This document shows positions 34,500 to 47,757 of a stretch of DNA of 64,000 bases, piece by piece. Within the stretch, counting starts at the first letter, position 1; every line of letters starts with the position of its first letter. The translations under genes and the position numbers were made by a program. Under the pieces are notes generated by a model. That model saw only the letters and a program-made list of their open reading frames with translations. It ran no database searches and was not told where the DNA came from. Source of the DNA: Candidula unifasciata (lineage: Eukaryota > Mollusca > Gastropoda > Stylommatophora > Geomitridae); NCBI GenBank assembly GCA_905116865.2, contig CAJHNH020000787.1, forward strand, positions 1 through 64,000, in the 5' to 3' direction.

Positions 34500-36060
34500 T
34501 ATTAATGTGTATGATATGTATGTTTGCGCGCGTGCGTGTGTGTGTGATATGTATGTATGTGTAGGCGTGTTTGTATACATATGATTTTGAGTATGTTGTT
34601 TGTCTGCTTGTGTATCTGCTTGTGTGTCTGCGAATGTATGCATCTGTGTCCTTGTGTATGTGTGCGAATGAGTGTGTTTTCGCGCGTATGTCCACGTGTA
34701 TGTTTTAGTATGAATTGGTCTGTGTGTGTTTCTGTGTGTTTAAGTGTGCTTCTTTGTTGTGTATGTGTGTCTGCGTGTATGTGTGTCTGCGTGTGTGTGT
34801 GTGTGTGTGTGCGATTGGATACATGTAGCTGTGTATATGTGACTGTATATATGTGTCTGTGTGTGTGTCTCTGTATTTGTCTGCATGTGTGTGTGCCTCT
34901 GTGTTTTTCTGCATATTTAATGTGACTGTGTGTATATCTTCGTGTGTGTCTGTGTGTGTCCCCGTATGTGTTTGTCTGCATGTTTGCCTGTGTTTGTTTA
35001 TGTGTTTTGTCTGCGGGTGTGTCTATGAGGCTGTGTTTATGTATCTCGGTGTGTGGGTGTCTGTATGTCTGTCTGCGTGAGTGTATGTGTCAGCATGTGT
35101 CTGTCTCTGCATGTCTATGTGTGTTTCTTTGTGTGTATTGTGTGTGCCCCTTTGTTGTCTGTATGTGTCTGCATGTGAGAGTATATGTCTGTGCGTGCTG
35201 AATATATGTGTCTGCGTGTGTATTTCTATGTGTTCGTATGTGTATGCATTTCTGCGTGTTTTTCGTTGTGGGTGTCAGTATGTGTTTGTCTGCCTGTTTG
35301 TCTGCCTGTTTGTCTGTATTTGTGTGTGTGTGTGTTTGACTGTGTGTGTCTATGTGGCTGTATGTATGTGTCTGCATGTTTGTATGCGTATGTGTGTATG
35401 TTTCAGTGTGTGGGCACGAATGTAAATATGTGTGCTGTGTGTTTCCCTGTGTGTGTTTATTTGTAAGTGTCTGTGTGTGTGTGTCTGTATTTTTGTCAAA
35501 GTGAGTGTGTGCGTCTCTGTAAGTGTGTCCGTGTGTGCATGTGCGTGTCTCCATGCATGACTGTATTTATTACTGTATGTTTGTATGTGTGTATGCCTGT
35601 ATTACGTATGTATGTATGTATGTATGTATGTATGTATGTATGTATGTATGTATGTATGTATGTATGTATGTATGTATGTATGTATGTATGTATGTATGTA
35701 TGTATGTATGTATGTATGTATGTATGTATGTATGTATGTATGTATGTATGTATGTATGTATGTATGTATGTATGTATGTATGTATGTATGTATGTATGTA
35801 TGTATGTATGTATGTATGTATGTATGTATGTATGTATGTATGTATGTATGTATGTATGTATGTATGTATGTATGTATGTATGTATGTATGTGTGTATGTA
35901 TGTATTTATTCCTGTGTGTATGTGTGTATGCCTGTATGCATGTTTGTATGTGTGTATGTATGTAAGTACGCCTGTATGTATGTAATGTATGCATGCATGT
36001 ATGTGTGTGTAAGTGAGTGGGTGAGCGTGTGTATGTGGATGTATGAATGCGGGTTTTTGT
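34500..36060. repeat. T/G-rich cryptic simple sequence with (ATGT)n core
   Basis: About 1.1 kb of irregular TGTGTGTCTGTGTATG-type sequence followed by a (ATGT)n array at 35605-35890 (about 70 units). The plus strand is almost devoid of C and A outside TCTG and TATG contexts, a strong strand asymmetry. Long frames on both strands (for example 35467-36098) are artefacts. If the model below is right, this is the expanded 3-prime UTR of the preceding LINE. Confidence 0.9.
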
Positions 36061-36064
36061 TTGC

Positions 36065-36239
36065 ACTTTTCAACTCATGCTTTTGTGTTCTTTTATAATA
36101 TTTATAATATGCATATCATCATATGATCATAACATGCTTTATTAGTAAAATACAACTTCTGTGCGAAATATGGTTGACTAGTAGGGCTGAATGTAATACG
36201 GGCCCGCGTGCCCAATTTGTGACAATTTGAAAATAAAGT
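36065..36239 (+). repeat. Putative LINE 3-prime terminus, copy 1
   Basis: Shares ordered blocks with 37566-37749: CTTTTGTG, AATATGCATAT, ATAACATGCTT, TAAAATACA, AATGTAA(T/G)ACGGGCC and TTTGTGAC. It ends with AAAATAAAG and is followed immediately by (ATCT)n, as if (ATCT)n were the element's tail. Confidence 0.75.
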
Positions 36240-36364
<125 letters not shown>

Positions 36365-37565
36365 ATGTGTATCTGAGTGTTTGTGTCTGCATCTGCTTTT
36401 GAATGTGTTTGTGTGTCTGTGTGTTCTATGCGTATGTGGCTGTCTATGTGTCTTTGTTGCATTTGTGTGCGTGTGTGTGTTGGTATGTGCATGTGTGTAT
36501 ATGTTTGTCGGTGTGAATGCCTGTATATACGTGCGTTTCTGTTTGTACATATATTTGTATTCTGTGTCTGTGCGGCGTGATGCTGACCACATCACCCATC
36601 TTGTGCCGTAGGTCTATAAAAATTTAGGTCTAGCCCTATATGCCCTATACGCCTAAAAGGCGTGGAAATGGTCCTTTACTTTTTTTTACTGTGTCTGTGG
36701 GTGTGTATTTATGTATGTGTATCTGTGTGTATTTGTTTTGTGTATGCGTGTGTTTGTAAGTGTGCGTCTGCGTGTAGGACTGTATGTGTCTACATGTGTT
36801 TGAGCGTGTGTTTGCTTGTCCGTGTGTTCTACGTGTATGTGTCTGTGTGTTTGCCTTTGTTGAGTTTGTGTGTGTGTCTTTTTATGTGCCTGTGTGTGTG
36901 TATGTGTGTCTTTGTAGATGCTTGCGTATATGCGCGTTTCTGTGTGCATATATTTGTGCATTTCTCTGTGTGTGTCTGTGTGAATATGTATGTTTGTTTT
37001 TGTCTGTGCGTATCTCTGTGTAGTGTCTCTGGGTGTGTCTGCATGTGTGTATGTGTCTCTGCGTGTGTGTCTGTGTGCCTGTGTATATAAAAGTATGCGT
37101 ATGTGTTTGCGTTTGTTTGTCTGTGGGTGTGTGTCTGCGCGTATCTGTGCGTGTACCGGTCTGAATAAATGTCTGCCTATGCTTCTGTGTGTGTGTATGT
37201 CTGTGATTGTGTGCATGTGTCTGCGTGAGCATCGGCGTGTGTGTGTGTGTGTGTATGCCGGTTTGTGTGGGTGTGTCGCAAGTGTATGTCTTTGTGTGTG
37301 TGTGTGTGAGTGTATCTGCGTGTCAGATTATGTCTGTGCGCGTATGTATGTTTGTGTGTGTATGTGTCTGCATTTGTTTCTATGGGTGTGTCTGTCTGTG
37401 TATATATGTATGTTTGTATGTTTGTGGAATTTGTGCGTCTGTATGGGTAAGAAGGTATGTATGTGGGTGAATTGGGGTATGTTTATGTGTGTGTGAATAT
37501 ATGTGGGTGTTTTTAAGTGAGTGGGTGGGTGTGTGTGTGCGCGTGCGATAGTTTGTGCATGCATT
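36365..37565. repeat. Second T/G-rich cryptic simple-sequence block
   Basis: Composition and strand asymmetry match 34500-35600. It is interrupted at 36568-36690 by a SINE-A tail. Long frames on both strands are artefacts. Confidence 0.9.
36568..36690 (+). mobile_element. SINE-A 3-prime fragment
   Basis: GCGGCGTGATGCTGACCACA, then CATCTTGTGCCGTAGGTCTA, TAGCCCTATATGCCCTATAC and AAAGGCGTGG, ending CCTTTACTTTTTTTTACTG. The closest relative is the copy at 26.6 kb. The head is missing. Both flanks are T/G-rich sequence. Confidence 0.85.
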
Positions 37566-37749
37566 TTACCACCAAAGCTTTTGTGCTTTGTTTTCCTCTT
37601 TATTTTTTTTTTTTATATTCATAATATGCATATTATCAAATGAATATAACATGCTTATCGATAAAATACAGCTTCAGTGAGAGAGACAGGTGTTTTGAAT
37701 GGCAAAATGTAAGACGGGCCTGCATGCTCGGTTTGTGACCCTCCTTCGT
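37566..37749 (+). repeat. Putative LINE 3-prime terminus, copy 2
   Basis: Collinear with 36065-36239 and again directly followed by (ATCT)n. A T-run at 37600-37613 and loss of the AATAAA-like hexamer distinguish it. Confidence 0.7.
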
Positions 37750-38755
<1,006 letters not shown>

Positions 38756-38975
38756 GCACAGCTGTCTTCTTTGTTGCGTATGTTCTTGTCACACCCAGGT
38801 TCGTCTTTAGGTTTGCTACAGGAGGAGTCGATTGGAAGATTATAGACGAGGAGAAAGATGGTCGTGTCGATAGTGGTGGTGATGATGATGATGTCTTGCT
38901 TGCTGCATGCTTCTCATGTGACTCTGATGCTTGTATACAAAACAGCTGGAAACAACTATTCTTGTCTGTACTGTC

Positions 38976-39819
38976 TTTATTGTGACACTTTAGCATTGAC
39001 ACAAATACATCAATAATATTCTGAATGGCGCTGTGTTCTCTATGGCTAAATACTCGTAGGTTCGCGTTGTGTTCTTCTTCTTTAGTTACTTTGTTAAACT
39101 GGTTCTAGTGTCTCTTACTGCCACCTGGCTTCTAGTACTGTTGGTACTAACGGCTTGATCGTCGACTCTAACATCTCTGTAGTGTTCCTAATGTGTCTCT
39201 GTTGACCATGGATCCATGTATATCTTGTGTGTCGTCTCTGTAGCTCGATGTCTCGTTTCTTTGTCTGCTCTCCAGTGACTGTCTTCTAGGTTCAATATGA
39301 ACGGCTGCTCTGCTTCCAGTGTTGAGCTGGCATCAAGGATCATTGAGACTAGTCGCTCGTCCTCTGAGTCTCAACGACTGAAGGCTTTTAGTGTTGGGCT
39401 TACATCTCTACCAATGAAGGCTGTCTTGAGAGTCCATGACTGGTCTCTCCTTTCTTGAGTCTTGTGGACTGAAGAATTCTTTTAAAGTGCTTTGTTGCTC
39501 GCTATTTATACTTGGATGCTGGAATGCTAGGTATTTGTTTTCTTTTCGCTTTGTCCGCTTCTAGAATATTCTAGTACGTCTAAACTTGTTTACTATGTAC
39601 GTTCTCACATGGGATTTGCTAATTATATCTCGATTGCATCAGATTTCATCATCCTATTCTAAGAAGATATAGTAGTAAAACTGACAATTGAGGTCATAGA
39701 AGCTTCTAGAAAAACAAGGACAATTGTGTTTGCTTTGATAGGCACGTCAACAAGGTATTCACTAGTACGACAAGGTTGGGTCACATGATAAAAAGAATGC
39801 ATTTCAAAACTTCTAGAAA
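38976..39819 (-). promoter_or_regulatory. Candidate heat-shock-type promoter with downstream polyadenylation signal
   Basis: On the minus strand, three heat-shock-element matches lie upstream of a consensus TATA box. One is TTCTAGAAAG at 39810-39819 (two units). The second is GAAGCTTCTAGAA reading at 39699-39711 (three alternating GAA/TTC units). The third is TTCTAGAATATTC at 39559-39571 (three units). The TATAAATA box is at 39503-39510, about 50 bp below the nearest element, as in hsp promoters. Minus-strand sequence below is A-rich and lacks a long frame; an AATAAA hexamer occurs at 38976-38981. It could be a noncoding heat-responsive transcript, a decayed hsp gene 5-prime region or a retroelement LTR. 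Confidence 0.5.
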
Positions 39820-39991
39820 GAAGGCCAAGGCCAGACAACATCAGTTTGATGTCAATAGCTTGTTTTGGCGAGAAAAGAAGATTCTGGAAAAGGGAATGTC
39901 AAGGCTGCCAAAACTTGTTGATTTTCAGTTCACCATAACTCTGCGTAATAACCCACTTCCTACAAACAAGTAATGGCTTAACTGTGTTACA

Positions 39992-40664
<673 letters not shown>

Positions 40665-40841
40665 GCTGTAACCACCGTTAGAGACGTTATCTTTATTTGT
40701 CGAATAGAGGATGTTAGCACACCAAGAAAAGAACTGAGCATGTGACTTCAAAATGGCAGTTTTCCAGTGTGTGTGTTTTTGTTAGTCAGTAAACTAAATC
40801 AGCTTGTTCTTATAATAACTCCAGTTTGCTGATCGTTCTTG

Positions 40842-41105
40842 AGACATCGGCTGGCTATAGCCTAAACATCCCTTCCACCCCCACCCACCTCAAATTTTGA
40901 AAGGCGTTGTTATGACTTTAGCTGGCTGTAGCTTAAGCATCTCCTTTACCCCCCTCTCCTAACCCTCCCCCTCATCCCACCCCTACCCTAAAGTTTGCAA
41001 GGCGTTGTTATGACATCAGCTTGAACAGCCCCTTCACCCTCACTCCCACCCCCACCCCAAAGTTTTCAGGGCGTTGTTGAGACATATGCTGGCTATAGCT
41101 TAGTC
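40842..41105. repeat. Three-unit imperfect tandem repeat, period about 80-95 bp
   Basis: GACATCGGCTGGCTATAGCC, GACTTTAGCTGGCTGTAGCT and GACATATGCTGGCTATAGCT start units. Each is followed by a C-rich block (CCACCCCCACC type) and AAAGTTT(T/G)... GGCGTTGTT. Confidence 0.7.
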
Positions 41106-42475
41106 GTCTATCCACGACACAGTTTACTGTACGACGAAGAGCCATCTGCTGGCAAAAGTTTCTCGTCCAACCAAAGTTTTCTTTGCGACGTAGATACTTT
41201 TGCCGAAGACACTATTTAGTTATTCATATACTCGCTATTATATTCTGTTCCTACTGATTACTTCACATTATGAGCTTGGCTGATTTAGGTTTCTTTGACA
41301 TCCCTGCTTTAGGGATGTTGCTTGTATTGACAATTACAAAACCAAAGACGCAGATGGTCACAGGTGGTGTTGTTTACCCATATCACAGTAAGTTAAGACG
41401 CAACTAGTCCCTGGTGGGTGTTGCTCATGTGACTCAATACCAGCCAATCACTGCTTAGCACGTAACTTTCGGTGGCTCTTTCGGCAATATTGATGAACCG
41501 CGAATCTGAGATATGATCGGGCAAACGGTAAACAGTGATTCTCTTTCTTCTACTTCTTTTACCTCACAAAAGAGTATAGGCGCTAGGGCAACATAAAGCA
41601 AAGTGATCGTTTATAACTTTTAAATAGATATTTAACTTTTGCAGTTATATGTATTTCCCTATGTGTGAGCTCCACATAGTTTCCAGCCAATAATGGCTTG
41701 ATGCTTCTCAGCACAAGCATGATGTGATGGATTCTTCTCCTCTTCCTTCTGATCGTTATCTGTCAATGGAGAATAGGCCTTCATGTAGTCCTTTCCTTTT
41801 CTTTTACATGCAGCTTACCCCTTTTTTCAAAGCTGTCACGTCGTGGATCCTTTCCCATTCTTCAACGTTGAGGCTGACATAACTCAATGGAGTCACCACG
41901 CATAGGTAGCTCACGTACTGGTCTGAAAGGGCTCTTTTAGGCTTAGCTATATCAACCGACACCGTCCTTAGGATGAACAGTTGTGGTTTCATTCTGATAT
42001 GATCTTAACAATGTTCTTCATGAACTGAGGATTTACATGTTTGGATCATCAAATCTCATTTATACACAGAATTAACTGAAATAGCCAAGGAGAAAGAGAG
42101 GGACATTAAAGCTCACTAGTTTCGTCTCAGCTTGACATTCTTTGTCAGTCTACTTCTAGTAATGGAGTGAACGCGCAACCTTCCACTGCTAAGACCTTTT
42201 CTTAGTCCCGTGTTCTTCCCCTTTTTTCTTTGCAGTTTAATGATAAAATAGATGTGTCTTTTAAAACTTGTGAAAATGTTGCAAAATCAAATTTATTGGA
42301 TAAAGAAGTTTCCATTTCTTGCAGATGTCCCTTTTACATATGCTGTTCACGCTTACTTGCTGTTCAAGAGACAAATTTTGATTTGTTGAAGAACTTTTTT
42401 TTTTTGAGAAAAGTCTCTGCATATTTTAATACGTTTTGAAGGGAGAAAGGTGGAGATGGGAGAAAACATTTTTCA
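41106..42475. other. No recognisable gene
   Basis: The minus frame at 41804-41992 and the plus frame at 42230-42439 show no domain. No repeat partner seen. Confidence 0.4.
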
Positions 42476-42478
42476 ATA

Positions 42479-43452
42479 CATTATAAACTCGCTTAACAAG
42501 CATGATTTGTTCCAAAACCATGCTTGTTAAACGAAACACTCGTTATACGAAAACATTTTTCTCATATAAATTAATGTAAAATAATTCAATATCAAATACA
42601 ATACTCACAAAATACAATGTTTATTCAAAGGCAATTATATACATATTATTAAGGAGAGTGAATCATCTTCATCACTAATTGTGATAAATAGCTAATTATT
42701 TTTTACTAGAAAAAAATGTCCAGAGACGTTTGTTTTTGCCGACGCTTCAAAATTTGGCGAATATGCGACACCTCATTATCATTAAATAAATTTGCAGCGC
42801 ACATAGTCACTTCCTTATTTGGGTAATGCTTCTAAATGTAAGATGCAACAGTTTCCCTTGCTTTCAGCATTTCTTTTATTCTCCAGAAGATTTTTGCTTT
42901 TCTGTTACCTCCTCCTTTTCGTCCTCTGACAAACTTCCCCACAAAATCTCTTGCTGGGAAACACAATGCAACACCATAAGCTCTTCGGTGGTCAGCTCTT
43001 TGCTCTTCCAAAATTTTCTTCGATATCACAGTTATCCACCTATAATCCCATGATAGTGGCCAAAGACACAATCTCGTTCCACAGGAACTGTCTCGAACCC
43101 CTTAAAGTCACAAATCGACAACGCTCTCCGGCCAAAGCTTCTTCTAAGAAGTTAGGGTTCTCTTGATAAATCATTCCCCTGCCTTGTCGATAATCTTGAG
43201 GCAGGCAACGATGTGGAAGTGATTTTGCCAAAACTCTTTGAGAGTGAAGTTTTTCCCTTCAGTCACCTGAAAACAATGGAACGAGTGCTTAACACTGACT
43301 GATGTAACATGCGCACAATTCGGGACTTCCCCTCTCCTCGCCACTCGTTATGCGAACCGTAGCTAGTTAAGGAGGTCATTCATTTACAATTTGTTTTGCT
43401 CGTTTTGCGAATTACTCGTTATGAGATGTGCTCGTTATGCGAGGTTCTACTG
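42479..43452 (-). mobile_element. Tigger/pogo-like (Tc1/mariner superfamily) DNA transposon, internally deleted
   Basis: The right end, read inward on the minus strand, is CAGTAGAACCTCGCATAACG, typical of Tigger-like elements. The left end CATTATAAACTCGCTTAACA matches it at about 80 percent. Both ends adjoin a TA dinucleotide (42477-42478 and 43453-43454), the target duplication of this superfamily. The 974-bp length is well below the about 2.5 kb of autonomous members, and only the C-terminal part of a transposase remains. Confidence 0.85.
42715..43265 (-). pseudogene. Tigger-like transposase C-terminal remnant
   Basis: On the minus strand the conceptual pieces FTLKEFWQNHFHI, CLKIIDKAGEG, VFGHYHGI and LTTEELMVL correspond to the C-terminal half of Tigger/jerky-type transposases (TLKEFWK..., ELTTEEL...). 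Frames shift several times. The DDD catalytic core and the N-terminal CENPB-type DNA-binding domains are absent, so it is nonfunctional. Confidence 0.75.
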
Positions 43453-43673
43453 TAATTGTTTATATTTTAATCGTATCTGCTGAAATTGCATAGCTTAGCA
43501 TCCTGTACAAAGACTTATAAAGATCTGGAGGATATGGTTTCAGCTAAACAGTTGAAGGAATTCATAACAGTATCTCTCCACGTTTTTGAGACATACAATG
43601 GTGTGGAAAGAATTTTGACATAACATACATGAGCGATATGAATGGGTACACCCTAAACAGGTTGAAGCCGTAT

Positions 43674-43675
<2 letters not shown>

Positions 43676-43771
<96 letters not shown>

Positions 43772-43772
43772 T
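43676..43772. repeat. (TA)n microsatellite abutting element T copy 1
   Basis: About 95 bp of TA, ending directly at the ACTAGC terminus of element T. Confidence 0.95.
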
Positions 43773-45952
43773 ACTAGCTTTACCCGGCCACGCGTTGCTG
43801 TGACATTTAGTTTAACTAAATGAAAATAAAGGAAAATAGAAATCGCACTTGTCTAATACAATCATTGTCTGCTCAGATAGAGAGATAGTCTTTGATCCCC
43901 GCCCCCCCTCCCCCTACCACCACAACTAAATCTACCTACTACTCTCTCCCTCATCAAAGGTTTTTGGAAAAGAAAGACAGTGGAAATCGCACGTGTACAA
44001 TATAGTTAATGTCGCAATCATTTTCTGCACAGATATAGAGATAGTCTGGCTTTCCAACTTTAGAACACCCACCTTATAATTGTGTCTTTATACTAGTGGT
44101 CATTTAAATGGTGTTATTAGCACAGTAACAAACATGTTTATTTGGTTATCACATGCTAAAGCTGTTTGTATTTTTGAAGGGGACGGAAGTAAGGCTACAA
44201 CTGTACTTGTGAATAACAAAGTAAGTCGTAAAAAATAGAAAAGCGGAGGTAGCGTTAGTAAAATTTAAACAAATTAGGTAATGAGAACTTGAAAATAACT
44301 TGTAAAGCTCTTCAAGTTCTCTTAAACTTAAGTCATTACCCCCACCCCTCTTCCATCGACTACTGCTCTCTCCCTCTCTGAAGGATTTGAAAATCATTAC
44401 CTAGCAATATTTTTTGGTTGCTGTAACTGACATTGACATCCCTGTCCATCCGGACTAAAATGGGGAGCAGGAATTGTAATAGGTAGTGAATGGGGCTAGT
44501 GTAATATTTACCACATCATCATTCAAGTACCAGTACAACTACTAATACGACCACCACCACAGTAGCTAAAATAATGTCACTGCTATCTGTGTTACCATCG
44601 GAGTAGACAGAGAGTCGTGAGCCAGAAGCTTTGGTTCCGCATGGCTAGTGCTGTCGCCACAGACTGGTCAGGTTAGGATGTATAATGTCACTTGCCGACA
44701 GAAGAACGGCATAACTTTACCGGCGGTCTTCACATGAGAGCACTATGGTGTAACAGCCCAAACACAATTATTACTGCTGCTGCTACTTTAAGTGGTTAAA
44801 GCAGTTACTGTGACTTAATGCTCTCTCAGTTAATAGTCCCCCCCCCCCCCCCCCCCTAAATTGACCGACACATTTTTCCCTCATTGAAGTTGTTGGGAGA
44901 AAAAAAAAACTTGAAAAGCAAATGAACACAGGAAAAAAAAAGCATAATTAGGAAATGAACGCTATGGTAAACAGCGTACCTTAAAATTCCGTCGTAGATG
45001 AAATAACTAAATCTAAATGAAAATGAATGGAAAGCTTTGAAATTTCAGCGTAACCATGCAATCGGAAAGTTTAAAAATGCAGTCATGCAGAAAGGTCAAA
45101 TTTAATTATCAAATGGTTTATCCATTTACTTTTTTTTAAGTATTAAGGGCAACATTGCTAGGGCTGTCACCACGTCAGAGCAGATGAGGATATTATTTTG
45201 ATCCAGGGTTTAAAAAAATGAACTACTGCGGATTTGAACCCTGGTCTCCCGAACTGGAACCCAGTTTTGTAATCATTCGACCAAGCAGCCACTTAATCGG
45301 AGCACCAAAAAGAGAACTAAACTATTAGAGATGTGTGTCCCCACTACTGTGTCTCGATTATAACACAACTCAAAACCGCAGGCAATTGTTTTCTCATAGA
45401 CAGATACTCCAGATATAATAATGAAACGGCACAACAAAAGAAATCGCACGTGTCTAACACGGTTAATGAAGTTAATGTCGCAGTCAATGTCTGCACCGAC
45501 GTCGATATAGTCCTTGATGCCCCCCCCCCACCCCTCCCCCCTCCCCAATCGAAGGTTGTTTAAAACAAAACCAGAAAAAAGAAATCGTGTTTAATATGGT
45601 TATTGTGGCAAATATAGAGATATTCTTGTTTGCTGTATCACGACCTACTCTATGTATTGGAAGGCGTTGGCTGCACGTAACTCGCCGGCCAATGGTGGAA
45701 GCCTTGCGTTCTGACTACGGCGCATGCGCAATTACAAACGTGGCTATAATTAGAAATCACTAAAATTATAAATATTAGTTTCGAATATTATGGCATAAAT
45801 TGTCGCAAACTATCTCTAACAATGACAGGTTGAATTTCAAACCAGGATGGTTCAACATCTGGTATTAAAACAAACATATTCTGAAAATTTCAGCTAAATC
45901 GGTTCAGTAGTTTCCGAGTCTATAGGTGATAAACAAACACACAAACATTGAT
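43773..45952 (+). mobile_element. Element T, copy 1 (unclassified repeat with conserved ends)
   Basis: Left end ACTAGCTTTACCCGGCCACG then CGTTGCTGTGAC; right end AAATCGGTTCAGTAGTTTCC then GAGTCTATAGGTGATAAACA. Both ends recur in copies at 51.2-53.9 and 59.5-61.1 kb (inverted). Internal blocks shared with those copies include GCTCTCTCAGTTAATAGT before a C-run (44817-44860) and GCTGTCGCCACAGACTG (44650). No coding capacity seen. Both ends sit against (TA)n tracts. A SINE-F lies inside. Class unknown: it could be the nonautonomous form of a DNA transposon, Helitron-like or retroposed element. Confidence 0.7.
45160..45296 (-). mobile_element. SINE-F, tRNA-derived
   Basis: The minus strand carries GGCTGCTTGGTCGAATGATT (A-box region) and ACCAGGGTTCAAATCCGCAG, an exact GGTTCAAATCC B box. 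A short body with AACCCTGGATCAAAATAATA follows. The head resembles a tRNA but the acceptor stem is not closed, so it is read as a SINE. It sits inside element T copy 1. Confidence 0.65.
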
Positions 45953-45962
45953 TTATATATAC

Positions 45963-46020
<58 letters not shown>
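45953..46020. repeat. (TA)n microsatellite at the right end of element T copy 1
   Basis: Follows GATTTATATATACG and runs to 46020. Confidence 0.95.
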
Positions 46021-46021
<1 letters not shown>

Positions 46022-46685
46022 GCTATATAAGAAACACACCGGCTAACAGTGAAAATGTTGGAAATTAGAAAACTTCCTCGGGAATTTCCAGCCAATATAA
46101 CTGGACCGGATTGAAGTGGAACATTATAGGATATGTTAAATCATTATTAGGAGGTCATCAGTGTTCTCCAAAACACTCAAACCCTATAGCATTCGAGGAC
46201 ATAACTATTATGCACGAACCATTCCAATGTGTTAAGGTGGATATCACCGGACCTCGACAGTCGAGGAAAATGAATGCTTGTATCTTGATGCACATATTTG
46301 GTCGGAGCTTATACCAGTGCAAATTATGGTTCTTAAAATACTTGTAGTGCTTTTTGTTGTTCTTGTTGTTGTTTTTAACCATATTTACTCAAATGCAGTT
46401 TACTTAGTAAATCTAACCGACAACAGACAGGTCTAGCTAATTTGACTAAGTATGATATGCAATTTAAAGGGTCAGAATGTATCCACAGAAGCCGTGCATT
46501 ATCCCGTTTGCTAAAAAGAAACGGTTTTGAGAGCGGAGCTTCGTATCTTGCTTAAATGGGGCTTGGAATGTCTGTACAATGCTGAATTTATGTTATTACG
46601 TAATCCCCAGCTTAATCAATACAATACGTGGGGTGTTTTTTTTTTTTTTTGCAAAATTTGTTTTGGCAAAATGTCTTTTTTTTTC
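46021..46685. other. No confident gene; possible integrase-like scrap
   Basis: The plus frame at 46111-46347 contains HEPFQCVKVDITGPRQSRK, reminiscent of the PFxxVxxDxxGP start of retroelement integrase cores. The match is a single motif and the rest is uninformative. A T-run lies at 46637-46650. Confidence 0.25.
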
Positions 46686-46697
46686 TGCTTCTAAAAT

Positions 46698-47155
46698 GTG
46701 ATTGAATTAGATTTGATTCAAGAACCGATATCACAGCACTTGGGGCATTCCCATAAGCGCTCTGTCTCTATCTTCAGCAGCCAGCGAAGAGTTCCGATAC
46801 TAATGGTGCCAGTAGCATTTTGATTAAACGTCCGTCTTGCCTTTTCTCTGAGCTTCGAGCATCTGCCAGAACCTCTCCTCACTCCCCGCTGCATCAATCT
46901 CACCAGACTGTGGTGACCCATCTGCTCCTCTGAACTGTACACGCTCTTCCACAAGGCATTAACCACGTCTGCCTTATCATGTATCAGTATTCCATCAAGT
47001 TGTGAAGAGCCAGCCAGTCTGTCATCCTGTTTATTTCCCCACACACCGGCGTACACGGTGAAAAATCTAGACAATACTCCTTATCCGTGTCCTCCGCAGC
47101 GAAGCATGCCACTCTACACGACGCATACCTAAAATTTAGCTTTTTTTTAAATAAA
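46698..47155 (-). pseudogene. I-like LINE 3-prime end (late RNase H to C-terminus), 11-bp target duplication
   Basis: GCTTCTAAAAT flanks the insert at 46687-46697 and 47156-47166. The minus strand is open for 118 codons (46718-47074): FTVYAGVWGNKQDDRLAGSS is the late RNase H block (GHAGVxGNExADRLAG, with decayed catalytic residues), later RRTFNQNATGTISIGTLRW and WECPKC. It ends in TTGAATCAAATCTAATTC. 5-prime truncated. Confidence 0.85.
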
Positions 47156-47166
47156 GCTTCTAAAAT

Positions 47167-47746
47167 TTACCCAAGTAAAAACTGAATGAGTCTAATAATG
47201 ATCTTTAGCACTTAAAAATGCCATAGCTGGTTCACAGTCTCTGCACTGCTCATGTTGTGTTTACGAGAAAACTTAGATCCTGAGAAATGATTCTCAATTT
47301 GTAATTTTATTTAGGATATTTTAATCGCGTCGGAAACGTTTACTAACTGGGGCATTCAACTGTAAATAGGTTATATGATTTTGCAGAATAAGAATATAGA
47401 GAAACTGCATAAGACATCTAGACCAACCACAAAGGGAGAGATTAGATCTTTAGTATCTCTTTGTGAGTACTACCACACATTATAACAAGATGTCATTAGC
47501 ATCATTACTGACTCCCTTGATCAATACTACCAAACGAAGGAGCTCCTGAGAAAATCATATGGATTTAAGAATGCAATACAGTTTTCAAATGTGTAACGAA
47601 TTTCGCACTTATTAACCAATAGTACATTTACTTGACATCAGTTTCAAGATATCATTAGGAACAGAAGTCAGTGGAATAGCGCCGAGTTCCACTTTCTCCA
47701 GGGAAAGAAAATATATCATTGCAAACACCTTCCTTTTTTTAATGCT
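47167..47746. other. No recognisable gene
   Basis: Unique AT-rich DNA. The minus frame at 47612-47836 partly runs antisense to the following LINE and has no domain of its own. Confidence 0.4.
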
Positions 47747-47757
47747 AGTAAAATACT

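Noticed and set aside
35467..36098. Frames of 126-191 codons of MYVC or IHTY repeats on both strands
   Set aside because: (ATGT)n array read in several frames at once.
45225..45296. True tRNA gene on the minus strand
   Set aside because: Perfect B box, but no closed acceptor stem and a SINE-like body continues downstream.
46111..46347. Retroviral/LTR integrase gene
   Set aside because: Only one weak GPxxVxxD-type motif; no DDE core and no flanking pol, so it is kept only as a low-confidence note.
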